From the NCBI GenBank assembly GCA_963693085.1, contig OY856409.1, positions 1,336,850,915-1,336,914,914 on the forward strand: a DNA stretch of 64,000 bases, written 5' to 3'. The position numbers and the translations under genes are program-made. This stretch comes from Alisma plantago-aquatica (taxonomy: Eukaryota > Streptophyta > Magnoliopsida > Alismatales > Alismataceae). The notes under the pieces were generated by a model. The model was not told the origin of the DNA. It was given only the letters and a program-made list of their open reading frames with translations, and did not search any database. Shown in pieces: positions 34,706-45,354 of the stretch; the first letter of the stretch is position 1; each line of letters opens with the position of its first letter.

Positions 34706-37700
34706 AACCATATGTAGTAAATATGCACAATGGATGCATATACATAGGTTTTGCTGACCTGTTTGGAGTATACTTTTATGTTAGTCTATATAATTTGTTG
34801 TCTATCTTCTGAGATAGAATCGAGTCAACCAACATATGCAGTCGACCACATGTGCAACATCATAGAGATATAAAAAAGGAAAGCACATGATTGAACCTTT
34901 TTACCAACTATCAAGAAAATGTCCATGGCAAGGTTAGAGGAAAAGGGAACAAGATGTTAGACTACGTAGTATGTCTAAACAGATACTTTTGACTGTTTGA
35001 AAACTGCTTTTGAGCTTGTTATTAAGGATTAAAATTTCCATGATATCTTCATAGTCTCCATGGAAGGCAACATAAAAAATGGTTGGTCATATGGTTTGAC
35101 AAACGATTAGCCTTCGAATGTAAATTCACTTTATCGATTGAATCATTGACCAAATGCATGTAAGCTTTGTTGAAATGAGTGAAGTTTTGCCTCTTGAGAC
35201 ACAATCATTATGGGGTACTCTTTAATGAAAGTTACACACATATTATGTAATTAGGATATCTATAGTCAACACATGAATTTTCTACTAGATTCAGACTTCA
35301 GCCGGTTGTGATCAAGACCAACCGACAACATACTTGTTTCTACTAGGAAATAGTTTTGCTATCAAGTATAACTTTATTAAAACCTTTGAAGTGCATGCTG
35401 GGAAAATAACTTAAGCTATTGGATAGGTAAATGATGCTATGGAGGAGTTTACTTCCTAGGTTCAAAAAAGTTCTTCTATGTAGCGTTAATGATATGCTCC
35501 CTCTGCTAACTCTTTGGTATTTCTACGTGAAATCTAATTAATGAAAATACCCACAAGCAGTCTTCTAACTCCAACTATTATTGCAAGCAACCATCTTGAT
35601 GAAGTTTCTATATGGTCGATGTTCAGAAGAACTCCTTGATGGCATTGCATATCCTACTCTAATAATCTTTCACATACTTCATATATTGCTCGACCTACTC
35701 GTGCATCCAACTGGTCTACCAATTACGCTTGTTCTTCTTTGCTTATGACTTCATTTGATTCTCTCATAGTCCACTTCATAAATCATTTGACCTACTTGTA
35801 AATTCTATTTTTTCATGTATGCTTTGGTATTTCTTGTTGAACTTCATATGATCCACATCCTTTATGATATGACCACCATACTTCATCAAGCCTACTCGGT
35901 ATACCTTTTTGACTCAAATCGAACATCACAATACATACTAGTCCATGCTTTATGATACTTGAATCTGTAGAAACTTGGACCACTTCATTGTGCACTTGAA
36001 TTACCTTGTGTATCTGTCGAATTTGCATCGACTTTCACTTGACCTTGCTAATATTGTTGTTTAACGTATTCAAATCCACTCGAACCAATATGTGTTTTTG
36101 CACAAACTAGTAGGTTCATAGAATTCTTTTTTGTTGACTTGCTTTCCATGTTTTACCATTTTGTCAATTACTTAATCTACGATTTACCTCATTTGCATGG
36201 CCTATATGCTCGTCAATTAGACCTAGATGGAAATTTAATCGAATCGAACCAAGATAGCTATGATGTAGTATCTTCTATAATTTTACTTGACGTACTTGGT
36301 ATGGCCATTTAACCTGCTCCATATTCTACTTGACTTGCTCAAATTAGTTATTTGACCCACTTGAAAATTGACTTGAGGTACTTGGCACCATATTTGTGAG
36401 GCAACAAGGAATGTAGGCTCCAAAGTTGGGCACCTTCATGTCTTGGTGTGGCTAGGTGCCCTAAATATATAATTTTTCAAAACTCTTCTCTGCTACGCGC
36501 GCACACATATATCTTATGGTTATTTGCGTATCTCCCTCTTTCATACTATACATCATATGATCATTTACACATTTTATGGCGAATCCCCAAAATAACCCAT
36601 AGAATGTGTATGCTTTTAGGCCTCGTTTGGTTTGCAACAAAGGAAGTGGAAGGGTGAGACAAAGGGTAGGATGTGGTGAACTGGCGGATTTGTTTTCCAA
36701 AATTTAAGTATCTACTCTTCATCATAATTCAGAAACTGTAAGGTTAGAGGATCATCCAAGGTTATTAAGTCTGTAGGGTTTCCATACTAGAAAGGGACAT
36801 TGTGCGCCTTGTCTTCTTTGCTATTTCCATGGCCACTGACATTAGGAAAAGAGAAGGCCGTTAGATGTGGGGATGGTAAAAACGACGATGAACATGCATG
36901 TTTAGTTTTGGTTTTTGTTTTAAAGCTTAGGGGGATTTGGTTTATGCTTGGTTATCGGCTAAAACAAACCACCTTGTGCTTTCTTTATACGACTATATTG
37001 GAGCCTTACTTTTTCAAACCACCTTGTTGCCTTACGCCTTGTACTAACCTTTAAGCTTGGAAGCACAAACACTTTTGTGGCACAACCGTGGCCGTCCTAG
37101 ACACTATCAGAAGTTAGCACGCTTTGGATATGACTGGACACGTGATAAACACGACTCAAACAGGTGCACTTCATTTTTTATTTTTTCTAAGGTCTAAACA
37201 CGCGTTGACACAACAAGATTCAAGGCCCCAAACAAATACCCTATATAAAAGTAATATAAACAATGTCTCTTCTCTCCCTCCTCTTCCATTCCACCACTAG
37301 TATGTCTCTGTGCTCTCTCTTCCTCTATCCCACCACTAGTACGTCTCCTTTGCCTCCTACTCCTATCAGCCATTTGTAATTATTTATTGTACATTATTGA
37401 TGTGGGCATAAACCGACACTCTTACAATTATGGCTTTTGGAATATGAGATGTAAATTTACTATCATTCATCATTCTTCACTTACACAATTTTATTTCACA
37501 TTGCAAATGTGATGTAGATTAGTTATTCATATATAATATCAATTTCATAATGCAAATATATCAATGGTTTCATCATTTTTCATATTATTAACTTTGCTTT
37601 GATATCGTAAACTAACTGTAAGTTTGAGTTTTTTTCTTCTTCCGGAGGTAACTTCAGGTTTGAGTTAATCCTTCTTCTGTGTTTGTATCTATGAATCTAA

Positions 37701-38629
37701 TGGTATGGCTTACTATACAATTTAGTTGGATGGGGTTCATTTCAATTGATTCCATGTCATCTATGTTGTGTTTGTGTGTGTGCATACATTTTGTGCTCAT
37801 GTCCTATATTTTTGAAATTGTTGTCTTGTATCCCTACTTCTAACTTCAAGAGATGAGGTGCAGATCTCATTTTCAAGGGCCAAGGCAAACCCTAAAGAAG
37901 TATTAGGGACCACCTCACCTTGAAACATCGCCTCATGTACCTCGAGGTGTGCCTTTACTACCATTTTTGTGATAATTTTCTGAATTACCATTCACATATT
38001 TCAAAATGATAAGATACTTAAGGGTCTTTGACATGTGTAGAAGCATAAGAGTAATGCTTGTATTTGGTGTTGCATTGGGCGTGGCGGTGACTACTAATTT
38101 GAGGTGTCCTTGATACCTAAGCTTGGAAGCTAGTGTCCATGGAAAGATAAGCATTGAGATAACAATGACAAAAACCTTGGTTGTCAATGTATTGTGCTTA
38201 AGCACCTTGTAAGTGGATAGCACGGGGAAGTTTCTCCTTGAAAAATGTAATAGTACGCGATAATACATTCACTTTGGTAAGTGCCTTGTACTTTTTTATG
38301 TTATATTTATATACTATTGATCTCAATTTTGAGACATGAAGGGTCTTTCATGCATTGGTTGGCTTGTACCCAACTCCTACTTGGAATTTTAGGTGTGGAT
38401 GCTATATAATTTTATGAATTATCCTAAATGTATAATTATATAGCAGTAAGAAAATTCTAGGAAAAAGTTTAGGGTTCCTAGCACAAGCTACAGGGGAACC
38501 TTTCTGTCTTGAAAACCATGGTATTTGATACTTGAGAAGCTTACTTGTATGTGACAAGTAGCCAGGGTCAACTAAACCTTATAACCATGGAATTAAAATG
38601 GTGACTTAGGATGCTAGAGCAATGTTCAA
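34706..38629. other. Intron 2 segment, no gene recognised
   Basis: About 3.9 kb without supported coding sequence or terminal repeats. From about 35680 to 36380 words such as TTGACCTACTTG recur irregularly. The region may contain very old repeats that I cannot classify. Confidence 0.45.
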
Positions 38630-39042
38630 AATACCGTTGAGTCAAAATTTTGACAAAAAACTTTTGTACCTATGACTCTCAGACACTGGAAACGTAGACA
38701 TCTTTTGTTACTCTTTGTACTATGTACTACCTAGACCATAATTTCTTTGCATAGTTTTGTGTTTTAAAAGTATATATATGGACATTAGAATTCCCATCAA
38801 ACCAAAACTGTTCAACTTCCATCTATCAAACATGAGGAGACCCCCACATATCCATTATGATATATTATTGCACAATCAAGTGTATTTACACTAGTAGATT
38901 GATTGGGTAAAATTTCATAAATTAATTCGTTCTTTTGGCGTTGAAATGCCAAGAACACATCCGTCAAAATTTTAGTCAAAATTTCTGTAAATTTATATTT
39001 CCGTGCCCACCAAAACGGTGTCGGCAATGAACATTTTCTTCC
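38630..39042 (+). repeat. Dispersed repeat K, copy 2
   Basis: This segment matches 47204-47703 in the same orientation over much of its length. Shared words in order include CATAGTTTTGTG/CGTAGTTTTGTG, ATGAGGAGACCCC, ATATTATTGCACA, ACTAGTAGAT, GGTAAAATTTCATAAAT and a CATTTTCTTCC/CATCTTCC end. The left boundary is unclear. It has no coding potential. Confidence 0.7.
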
Positions 39043-40037
39043 TTGTGCTAGAGGCTTATGCTTCGAGGCGCGGTGACCTCTTGGGGTACTTTGAGGCGTT
39101 CACTGCAATCATCCTTGGAGAGATGCAATTTGTATGAGGTCTATAAAGGCAGTTTATGTGCCGATGCATTTGCAGGGAACTAGCTTTGTTTTGGGTGTCT
39201 AACAAAAGGCTGAATCACCCTATATTTGGTCTAATAGGGGCCGACTCAACCCCAAAATTGGATAATATGTGTGTATGTATCCATGCACGTGTGTAGGTAT
39301 ATACATACACAATATTATAGGTTTGCCGCACACACATTCCTACATACATATGAGTGCCTCGTTACATTTTGAGGCTTACACTTCTTCTTGTTGCTTCAAG
39401 GACTCCTTGACATGCCTCATGAACTTGAAATAATCTTGACATGCCTCATGCACTTGAAATAATCTTGCTAATAATATAAATGGATCAGAGAGAACATGGA
39501 AATAACTTATCAGATCTTTGCATTATACAATCACCCATCGATCTTTGCTTGTGGTGATTGGTTGTGAATGTAATTTGTCATTTTATTGTATCCTTTCTAG
39601 TTAAGCTCATCTCCATCACTATTTTTTTGTAGACATCCGGTGAAATTGGGAAAACGTAGAGAAGATTAGCTTGGTCTCTATGCATTGACGACACAAAAAA
39701 TAAGAAATAATCCACATTCGTTGCCATCTTCTTAATTTAGTATTGTAAATTGAGTTGAGTGCTTCATTGTATTCTTGTTGCTGTTATATGGTGTTCTGTA
39801 AAAATATAGATAATATGTAATTGAAATTGAGCTTAAAGCCTATGTTCTTGCTAGTATATGCTCTCCTTGAGGTTAAATTAAAGTATATAATTATCAACTT
39901 TATAGACAACCAAGAACCTACCATCCCTCCTAATCATTTCAGTTAATTAGAGTGTGATTCTAAGATGCGATTTTATTCTTCCTTGAAATCTATACTATTG
40001 CTACTGTTATGAATGACATGCTGCTTCTTTTGCACAG
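39043..40037. other. End of intron 2, with a 29-bp tandem duplication
   Basis: About 1 kb leading to the exon 3 acceptor. At 39406-39434 and 39435-39463 a 29-bp unit beginning CTTGACATGCCTCATG occurs twice with one mismatch. The last 60 bp before 40038 are T-rich, as expected for a plant 3' splice site. Confidence 0.65.
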
Positions 40038-40112
40038 GTTTATATGCTGAAAGTTGAAGGGATTGCATTTCGGTTTCTTCCCGATCCTCTTCAAATCAGG
40101 AATGCTCTAAAG
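40038..40112 (+). CDS. TIC22: TIC22 exon 3
   Basis: A 25-codon exon after the acceptor TTTTGCACAG at 40037 encodes VYMLKVEGIAFRFLPD then PLQIRNALK, ending at the donor GTTTGG (40113). This continues the Tic22 core exactly where exon 2 stops. It lies 38.4 kb from exon 2 and is flanked by non-coding DNA on both sides. The next part of the family, which contains a conserved GVPVFQS-like segment, was looked for on the + strand to 64000 and not seen. Confidence 0.88.
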
Positions 40113-40332
40113 GTTTGGGTTTATCACCCTTATGTATTTTAACTTGGTGCAACTTTAGCCTTCTGTTATAATTTATGACCATCTGAAGATGATATTTAAA
40201 CAGTAGAATCTATACTACTTCTCCAAGGCTCATCTTTTGAAGAATGCTTGAATAATGGAGCTTCTTCGAATGATATCAGTGACACCCCTCTTAGCAAGGC
40301 ATCCTGGTGGAGCAGGGTGGGAGAGGGTGGGG
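40113..40332. other. TIC22: Start of TIC22 intron 3
   Basis: Sequence after the exon 3 donor GTTTGG. No further TIC22 exon is seen here or in the rest of the window, so intron 3 is at least 23.8 kb long. Confidence 0.6.
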
Positions 40333-40640
40333 TTAGACTACAAAAGGCAGTAAGATGTGGCAAGGCATTGTCAATCTCAAGATATAACGTAGATTGGATG
40401 AAACATGATTGGGACTCCATACATCAAAATGGATCAAATAAATTGCATTCTCAACTTTATTTTTTTCCCTACACCTGAAACTAGATGATTGGTGTCTTCC
40501 TAATTGATATGAATTGTGCTCCAACATTCTAAAGTTGATAACTTATGGACACTTGAGTTTTCCCAAGGATATATGACCAAAACGGTTGTATGCGTAGCAT
40601 GTCACAGAAAAATATACGATGTAGAAGACTTGCCAAGAAA
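40333..40640 (-). pseudogene. Copia integrase fragment (relic)
   Basis: A 64-codon frame on the - strand reads NSYQLGRHQSSSFRCREKNK then LIHFDVWSPN, matching the copia GAG-pre-integrase end (CQLGKH...SDVWGPN). The first zinc-finger Cys is Ser-Tyr here. Upstream frames near 40560-40640 add GHMSLGK-like remains. No LTRs are found, so it is an old fragment, distinct from element E, which starts at 40681. Confidence 0.7.
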
Positions 40641-40680
40641 GTAGAGACGAACTTATTTTTCAATCTCAAATCTTTAAGGT

Positions 40681-40865
40681 TGTTAGAATAATGAGTATTT
40701 ATTCCCAGTATTCATTATTCTTTATTTCCCTGTATATTCTCTATGTATATGGGTTTAGTCCCACATTGTGTAAACGGGTATTGGCCACCACCCGTGTCTA
40801 TATATATAGGTGTGCCCTGTAAATACAAAGGCATCTCATTTTGCACATTATTTTTTCTATCTACA
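40681..40865 (+). repeat. 5' LTR of copia E
   Basis: A 185-bp LTR from TGTTAG to CTATCTACA with a TATATATATAGG box near 40799. The next base starts the primer site. Confidence 0.92.
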
Positions 40866-41619
40866 TGGTATCAGAGCAAACAATACCCTAATTCTCCGAG
40901 AAAGCGTCCAACAACAACAACATCCATCTCTATCGGTGTTGATGTCATCCTCACCAGGCTTCTCCATTGCGATCGTCTTTCCTTCTCCACCGTGGAAGTC
41001 ATTCTCCCTCTCCACTGTGGAAGTCATTCCACTGTGGAAATTATCTTCACAAGTTGTCGCTACTCGTGACATCGTCATCCGAAGCGTCGTTTCTCCTTGA
41101 AAACGTCATCTCCTTCTCATATCAAGGATTCTTTTCTCCCTCACCAATCTTCACCACTGTCATAGTGGTAGATGGATCCACGCCTAGTAGACCTTCTCAT
41201 CAAGTGGAGTCATCCGAGGATCCACGTGGGGCGTCAGTGAAGCAATTCCATCTTCTTCCTACACCGGCGACGGCAGGTTACACGACGTGTTTCTGCCTGA
41301 ACATGCCATGTTGACGGGAAGCAGGGTTACATCCCGACTGGTTACACGACGTGCTGATCATTGGCACGTCGTGTTAATAGGCGACAAAGTTACGCCTCTG
41401 ACAAATACACGATACCTCCATCACTTACACGCCATGTTAACGGGCAACAAAGTTACGCCTCTGACAGATTACACCTGTGTCCCATCACCGACACGCTGTG
41501 TTAACGAGCGATAAAGTTACGCCTTCGACAGGTTACACGTCGTGTCCATCATTAACACACGTGTTGTCAACAACCTGTCCAAAATCTGTCATCTTTGTTC
41601 ACGCTATGTGCTCTTCCAC
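40866..41619 (+). promoter_or_regulatory. Copia E leader with ACACG-N-CGTGT dyads
   Basis: After the primer site, a unit with GTGGAAGTCATT recurs about three times (40995-41035). From 41280 to 41560 an 11-bp dyad recurs: ACACGACGTGT (41280-41290), ACACGACGTGC (41344-41354), GCACGTCGTGT (41364-41374), ACACGCTGTGT (near 41490) and ACACGTCGTGT (41535-41545), with more diverged copies between. More copies lie past insertion H at 44386-44462, including ACACGCCGTGT (44428-44438). The gag start follows, so the array is in the untranslated leader. Confidence 0.8.
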
Positions 41620-44387
41620 TGTAACATCCTGATCTCCTGTTTAAGTTAAAACTCCTTATTTAGAGATATTCATAAAAACAAGCTTCTTTGAGGATTTTTT
41701 TGTAAAATCAATTTTAATATTAAAATAATCCATTTTGATTTATTTAAAAGCTTTTATATATTGAAAATATAATTGCGGTACTTTTGCCAAATTTTGGAAA
41801 AAAATATATATTGGTGGGTAAACACACAAGCAGGTAGCTGGGTGGCAAGCAAGTTGCTTATAGAGGCAAGCATGTAGCTGGGTAGCAAGTAGGTAGCTTG
41901 AGCAAGCACATTAGTTGGTGAAGCAAGTAGATGAGTGGCATGCTCCTTCCCTTGACACCTAGCACCTCCAAAAGTTGACACCTATCCTACCATGTGTCAA
42001 CCACCCTTTAATAGCTATCTTGAGATGACACATATGCTTCCATGTGTCATCTAGCAATTCTTGAGATGACACCTAACCATCCATGTGTAACCTAACTAGT
42101 AAGCATCCACCTAAAGATGACACCTTGCACCCATGTGTCATCCACACACTTTTTTCTATTAGGACCATGCTACCCTTCACCATTCTTATATAAAGAGCCC
42201 CCATCCACCCCACCATAAGCATAAGTTCTCTCCTCTTCATCCCAAAGCAAAGGTGAACGTCCCTTCTCCCTCCTTTCCCATCTCCTTCACCATAAACCTC
42301 CAATCTCTGTCTAGATTAGCAAACCACTCTCTCTTTCTTTATGTTAGTGAAAGGAACCACCTCCCAACAAATACTCTCTCTATAGAAACCTACTACCTCC
42401 TTCCTCTACCATAGTAAGAGCAACCCAATACTATGTCCTCCAAAATATCCTTTCTCTAAGAATATATAAGCCATCTCTCTTCTACCCTAGTGAGAGAAAC
42501 CCTAGAAGCTGATCTAGCTAGGAACGATGATCGAGGTAATGGAAAATGCAACAGAATGTTGCCGAAATATATCAAGACTGGATATATTTAATGATGCTAT
42601 GGTCTTCTTGTGGAACTATGTATCAATGTACATCTAAAGGTATGGTTCCCACATTTTATCATCCAAAAAGTACGGTTTATTATTGTTTAATATGATATTC
42701 AATTCCTATCGTAATCTATTATATCAACATCAATAAAAGGTATGGTATAAAATGGTTTGGTATTATATGCAGTAAGAGTATAGGCATACTTCATATACTT
42801 TCCTAAAGAATGAATAAGTGATCAACTATACACAACCTCTTTATTAATAAGCTAGGTATGACTTCCATATATTCGTCCATATTATCCTTCAAAATTGAGT
42901 TTAAAGGCTTTAGATGATAATCAAGCATTTCTTTGAATTCCAGTCCTATTTTCTTTTGGTTCCCTTTTCCTTTATTTCTCTCTATTAATTGTGTCATGTG
43001 ATATTGTTGGAAAGTGGAATTCTATCAGACACTTCTAAGGTGACTAGGAGCCTGTTTCACTGATGTTTGTAGCCAGTAAAGAGGAAAGGTTATTTAATTG
43101 GTTCCGTGTTCGCACGGGGGGACTCCCTAACCTCTTGCACGCTCCTGGCCATAGACTTGTCTGATTCAAAACCATAATCCCACAAGTTTACATTTTAGGT
43201 TTCATAGTGAAATAATAATAGTGATTCATTTACTTGACTACCTTTTGATCTCTCCAACTCTGAATATCCATCAAATAGTTGTATATCATTGATGATGTCC
43301 TTTTGATTCTAAAATTCATATTGGGAGATGTGTTGGTAACAGAGTCGGCATGTCTTGGCCGGGGATTGATACATTTGGGATCCAGATCTAAGTCCTTTGG
43401 AGTCAGGGATGGATGAGTATAATGCTCTACCATACTCAGGCCCACACTTGGGTTGGTCATGTAGAGTCAGGCATGATCAAGTTAGTAATGGGGAATAATC
43501 TCCTGTAAAGATTAAGCATGCTAACTAATGATTATTCAAGTGGCATTTTGTGCAAGGAGCACCCTCTTCTGGTCTTGGAAAGGCGACCGGTGGCTGTATG
43601 TGGTAATCTGATTCATTGAATAGAGCATGCAGTGTGCACGAGTGGCTGGGGGTGTGCCAGGGTACTTACAGGTGTTTTGGTGACCCTAATGGACTAAAGT
43701 CTTGGCTAATCAAGTTTTTGTGGTTGCAGGCCAGTTGCCCAAGGTGAATTGACACCTTCTCTGAGAGTTGTAGTTAAACTCGTTTATGGAATAAGGTCTC
43801 CCTTTTTGTTATCCTTATAACAATAATCATGATTATGCTCCACAATATTGGTCTAACATTTTGATAGAGTTGTCATATGATAAATGTTTTATGAATATAC
43901 ATACATACACATTCCTTATGCTTCATGCTAGTAGATGGTCAATAATTTTGGTTTGAACTTTTGATACTTTGGTAATACATTAAGAGTACAGTTATATTAA
44001 TAGTGTCTTGCTGCTTATCTCTATTTTTCCATACTTAGACATTTGTCTAACCCATACTCTCCCACTTGGGCTGTGACATATTCTTCCATGTTGTAGATAT
44101 ATTATTTGTAGGACCTCTCCTTGTGGAAGACTCATCTTGAAAAGATCCTGAAGGGCGTCAAGAATCAAAGGCGGATCAAGCTTAATTTTAAACTCATGTA
44201 TCATTTCTTTATTGATATAGGAGATAATGTAAAAATACCTTTTGTAAGGGTGTAATATTTTGAAATGAAATATTGCTCATCTTACACTTGTTCTTTGATT
44301 CTTGGTGCCATATTAACGGCTCAGATTCAGCTACTTGATTTTCGAAGGAATAAAATCAGGTGGTTGAATCGGGGACGTTACATCCAC
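41615..44387 (+). mobile_element. Solo LTR H, probably Ty3/gypsy
   Basis: A 2,763-bp sequence (41620-44382) begins TGTAACATCC and ends GGACGTTACA and is flanked by exact TCCAC repeats (41615-41619 and 44383-44387). It interrupts the copia E leader. A TATATAAAG box lies near 42187, and the sequence before it repeats words with CCATGTGTCA (41990-42145). The TGTAAC...GTTACA ends and large size resemble LTRs of Ty3/gypsy chromoviruses (inference). No internal domain or second LTR is present, so recombination between two LTRs likely removed the rest. Confidence 0.75.
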
Positions 44388-45135
44388 ACGCTGTGTAAGG
44401 CCCTTGTTAGAACTCTGCGATCCTCGTACACGCCGTGTACCCTTTTCCACACGTCATGTGAGGCACCTACTGTCAGTTCTATCTCCTTTCTTCATCATGA
44501 CAGAAAGAAGGAAGTGATGGTTGCTCTCCTTGTCCGTGATCAAGTCATCACTACTCGAAAACTCAATGAGAAGAACACTACTCAATGGAGTCGATCAGTG
44601 AAAGTCTGGTTCAAGGAACAAGGAAAATACAAACATCTCAGTGAGAATCCTCCTACCGATGCCACTCTGGAACAATGGGAACAGGCCGATGCCAACCTTC
44701 TCTCTATCCTTTGGAATTCCATGGAGCCACAAGTAGCTGATTAGTCACTTTGAGAAATGCAAAGATGTTTGGGGATCATTTTAATCTCATGTATGAGTCA
44801 AACATCTCCTGCATATTTGAGATGACCGTGGAGATGTACAATTTTCACAAGATCACAAATCTATGACTCAATACTTCAAGGAGGTAAGTCACATCACTGA
44901 CGACTTTCATTCTCTTCTTCTACTAACAACAAACCTCAAAGATCTCCAGAAGCAGAGGGATCCAATATCTGTCATCAAATTCCTGGATGGTCTTCGACGT
45001 GAATACGAAGGAGTACACAGCCAAATCCTTGCTGAGTATGAGCTTCCCAAGTTGGCAGAAGCATACCAACATCTCCTGTGCTTTCATAGAACAAGTCCCA
45101 CACTCTACCTCGGACAAATCTGCCACGACATCTAC
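44383..45135 (+). pseudogene. Copia E gag, first part
   Basis: After the dyad array, the frame ending at 44744 encodes the gag N-terminus (VALLVRDQVITTRKLNEKNT, VKVWFKEQGKYKHLSENPPT, SILWNSMEPQVAD). After stops, 44863-45165 continues with LQKQRDPISVIKFLDGLRRE and HSQILAEYELPKL. It is cut at 45135 by element F. Confidence 0.85.
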
Positions 45136-45354
45136 TGTGAAAGAGTCTATTTAGTTAAGTTGTTTTAGTCTATTTACTTAAGTTGTTTTAGTCTATTTGT
45201 AATATGGGCCTAATTGTGTCTTGGCTCATTAGGGTTTGTCTTGTGTTTGTATGCTTCACCCTGATCCTATATATAGGAAAGGGGGATTGCCTCCTATCAA
45301 TAAGAAAAATCACTACACGAAAGGGGATTCCCCCATCATATTGCTTTTTTCACA
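45136..45354 (+). repeat. 5' LTR of element F
   Basis: A 219-bp LTR. It is longer than its partner because a 23-bp unit containing TTAAGTTGTTTTAG is present twice near its start. A CCTATATATAGG box is at about 45266-45277. Confidence 0.92.

Larger units (their letters stand above)
1032..40112 (+). other. TIC22: TIC22-like gene, 5' portion with a 38-kb intron
   Basis: Three exons (1032-1469, 1550-1612, 40038-40112) join in phase 0 to give 192 codons matching the first two thirds to three quarters of plant Tic22 proteins. Tic22 proteins are peripheral chloroplast proteins of the intermembrane space that assist preproteins crossing from the TOC to the TIC translocon. Intron 1 is 80 bp (GTATTT to TTGCAG). 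Intron 2 is 38,425 bp (GTACGA to GCACAG) and is packed with transposable elements. Intron 3 starts GTTTGG at 40113. The family is usually about 250-280 residues, so roughly 60-90 C-terminal residues should be encoded beyond 64000; I found no exon for them here. Assembly chimerism is a less likely alternative, because exons 2 and 3 match adjacent parts of the same protein in the right order, strand and phase. Confidence 0.85.

Noticed and set aside
42073..42303. Open frame on the - strand in solo LTR H
   Set aside because: Covers the TATA box and leader of the LTR; no domain.
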